Source: an uncultured Traorella sp.
Lineage (GTDB): Bacteria > Bacillota_I > Bacilli_A > Erysipelotrichales > Erysipelotrichaceae
Assembly (NCBI GenBank): GCA_944324265.1
Contig: CALUVS010000001.1
Span: forward strand, 20,566-84,565
Reading direction: 5' to 3'
Length of the DNA stretch: 64,000 nt
A program made the translations under genes and the position numbers. How positions within the stretch are numbered: the stretch's first letter is position 1; each line of letters starts with the position of its first letter. Positions 63,495 to 64,000 of this stretch are shown piece by piece. The notes below the pieces were generated by a model, which was not told the origin of the DNA, made no database searches, and saw nothing but the letters and a program-made list of their open reading frames with translations.

Positions 63495-63863
63495 TTATTT
63501 AATTCCTTTTGTCAATGGAATAAGCAGAAGTAATACAACGATACCGATAATACCGATGACAATACCTAACATCATCTTTCCGAATACCATGCTCAAGCAC
63601 ATACCTACACCTAACAATAAAGCACCGATAATACCGACAAGAACAGATCCGATTGTTTTCTTATCAAATTTGATAGGTGCTTTGCCTTCCATCTTTCTCC
63701 ATACAAATAATCCAACTAACAGAATGATAATTCCGGCTGCACCAGCAACAATTCCTTGATTGAATAACCCCCATTCAGGAAGAAGTGCCATACACATTCC
63801 CAAGGCAAATAAAATTCCTCCGACAATTCCAAATATCAACCCTACAAAACTACTCTTTTTCAT
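63495..63863 (-). CDS. Small integral membrane protein, 122 aa
   Basis: Four predicted helices in two similar pairs: VGLIFGIVGGILFALGMCMALL and GIVAGAAGIIILLVGLFVW, then SVLVGIIGALLLGVGMCLSMVF and LGIVIGIIGIVVLLLLIPL. The repeated GxxLxxLGMCM pattern suggests internal duplication. Family and role not recognised. After its start (63864-64000) I see no gene, only AT-rich sequence. Confidence 0.75.
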   Translation of the reverse strand: MKKSSFVGLIFGIVGGILFALGMCMALLPEWGLFNQGIVAGAAGIIILLVGLFVWRKMEGKAPIKFDKKTIGSVLVGIIGALLLGVGMCLSMVFGKMMLGIVIGIIGIVVLLLLIPLTKGIK

Positions 63864-64000
63864 ATTTCTATTTTTCTCCTTTTCTTTTGACAGGGTTATT
63901 TTAGAAAAGTTCTTTTAATTTTTTTTTATGATTCCCCACATGATGCACCTTTTGTTTAATGCAACATAAATAATGTCGATATAAGAGAGATAATATTTAT

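Noticed and set aside
63319..64000. Additional genes or RNAs in the right-hand gaps
   Set aside because: 63319-63443 and 63864-64000 hold no frame with a ribosome site and no clear RNA fold beyond the terminator at 63444-63485.

Overview
The window reads as chromosomal core genome of a low-GC, Gram-positive, endospore-forming member of the Bacillota. Most gene clusters match Bacillus subtilis order, but much of what lies between them there is missing, and several proteins are divergent. An Erysipelotrichales-like gut lineage fits best (compact genome, MEP isoprenoid genes, divergent EF-P, ECF vitamin uptake); this placement is inference, since no rRNA gene is present. I see no prophage, insertion sequence, CRISPR array, tRNA or rRNA gene.

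Layout. 1-6026 (+): the macromolecular synthesis block era(partial)-recO-glyQS-dnaG-rpoD-trmK. 6025-10488: ispH(-), cshB-nfo(+), ispG(-); the nfo-ispG gap holds a tandem-repeat promoter and a possible small transcript. 10523-17497 (+): a class B penicillin-binding protein, rpmG, an MBL-fold hydrolase and a complete comGA-GG transformation pilus operon. 17527-19024: efp, then an FMN riboswitch and ribU. 19111-27013 (+): a tail-anchored coiled-coil protein, cmk-der-gpsA, spoIVA, hup, a YugP-type metallopeptidase and a large secreted protein. 27135-37937 (-): a zinc-ribbon protein, mrp, deoB-xerD, spoIIM, dinB, an ECF S-component, a metallophosphatase, spo0A, spoIVB and recN. 38159-46913: a HAD hydrolase (+) at the place where ahrC stands in B. 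subtilis, then tlyA-dxs-ispA-xseB-xseA-nusB-asp23-spoIIIAH-ribF-truB (-). 46978-50855: a TtcA-like protein (+), a MATE pump (-), a structured RNA that I call candidate 6S RNA (-), and an MFS pump (+) behind a leader peptide and terminator. 50904-58673 (-): aspS-hisS with a T-box, relA, apt, recJ. 58676-63863: a GH13 hydrolase, a thioredoxin-like lipoprotein, a histidine phosphatase cut by an in-frame UGA, and small accessory genes.

How the genes fit together. dxs, ispG, ispH and ispA belong to the MEP/prenyl pathway. spo0A, spoIVA, spoIVB, spoIIM and spoIIIAH sample every stage from commitment to engulfment and coat assembly, so the organism is very probably a true spore former. recO, recJ, recN, nfo, xseAB, xerD and dinB form a repair set, and the comG operon implies a DNA-uptake pilus. 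ribU under an FMN switch together with ribF indicates flavin salvage.

The signals most worth a second look are: the 11-bp-period PhoB-like promoter at 9233-9270; four consecutive 11-bp overlaps in comGC-GG; three promoters whose predicted +1 is the start codon (10559, 32306, 46978); the leader peptide-terminator element before the MFS pump; an overlapping GAC/CAC specifier in the hisS-aspS T-box; an EF-P without its PGKG tip; and the in-frame UGA in the phosphatase gene.
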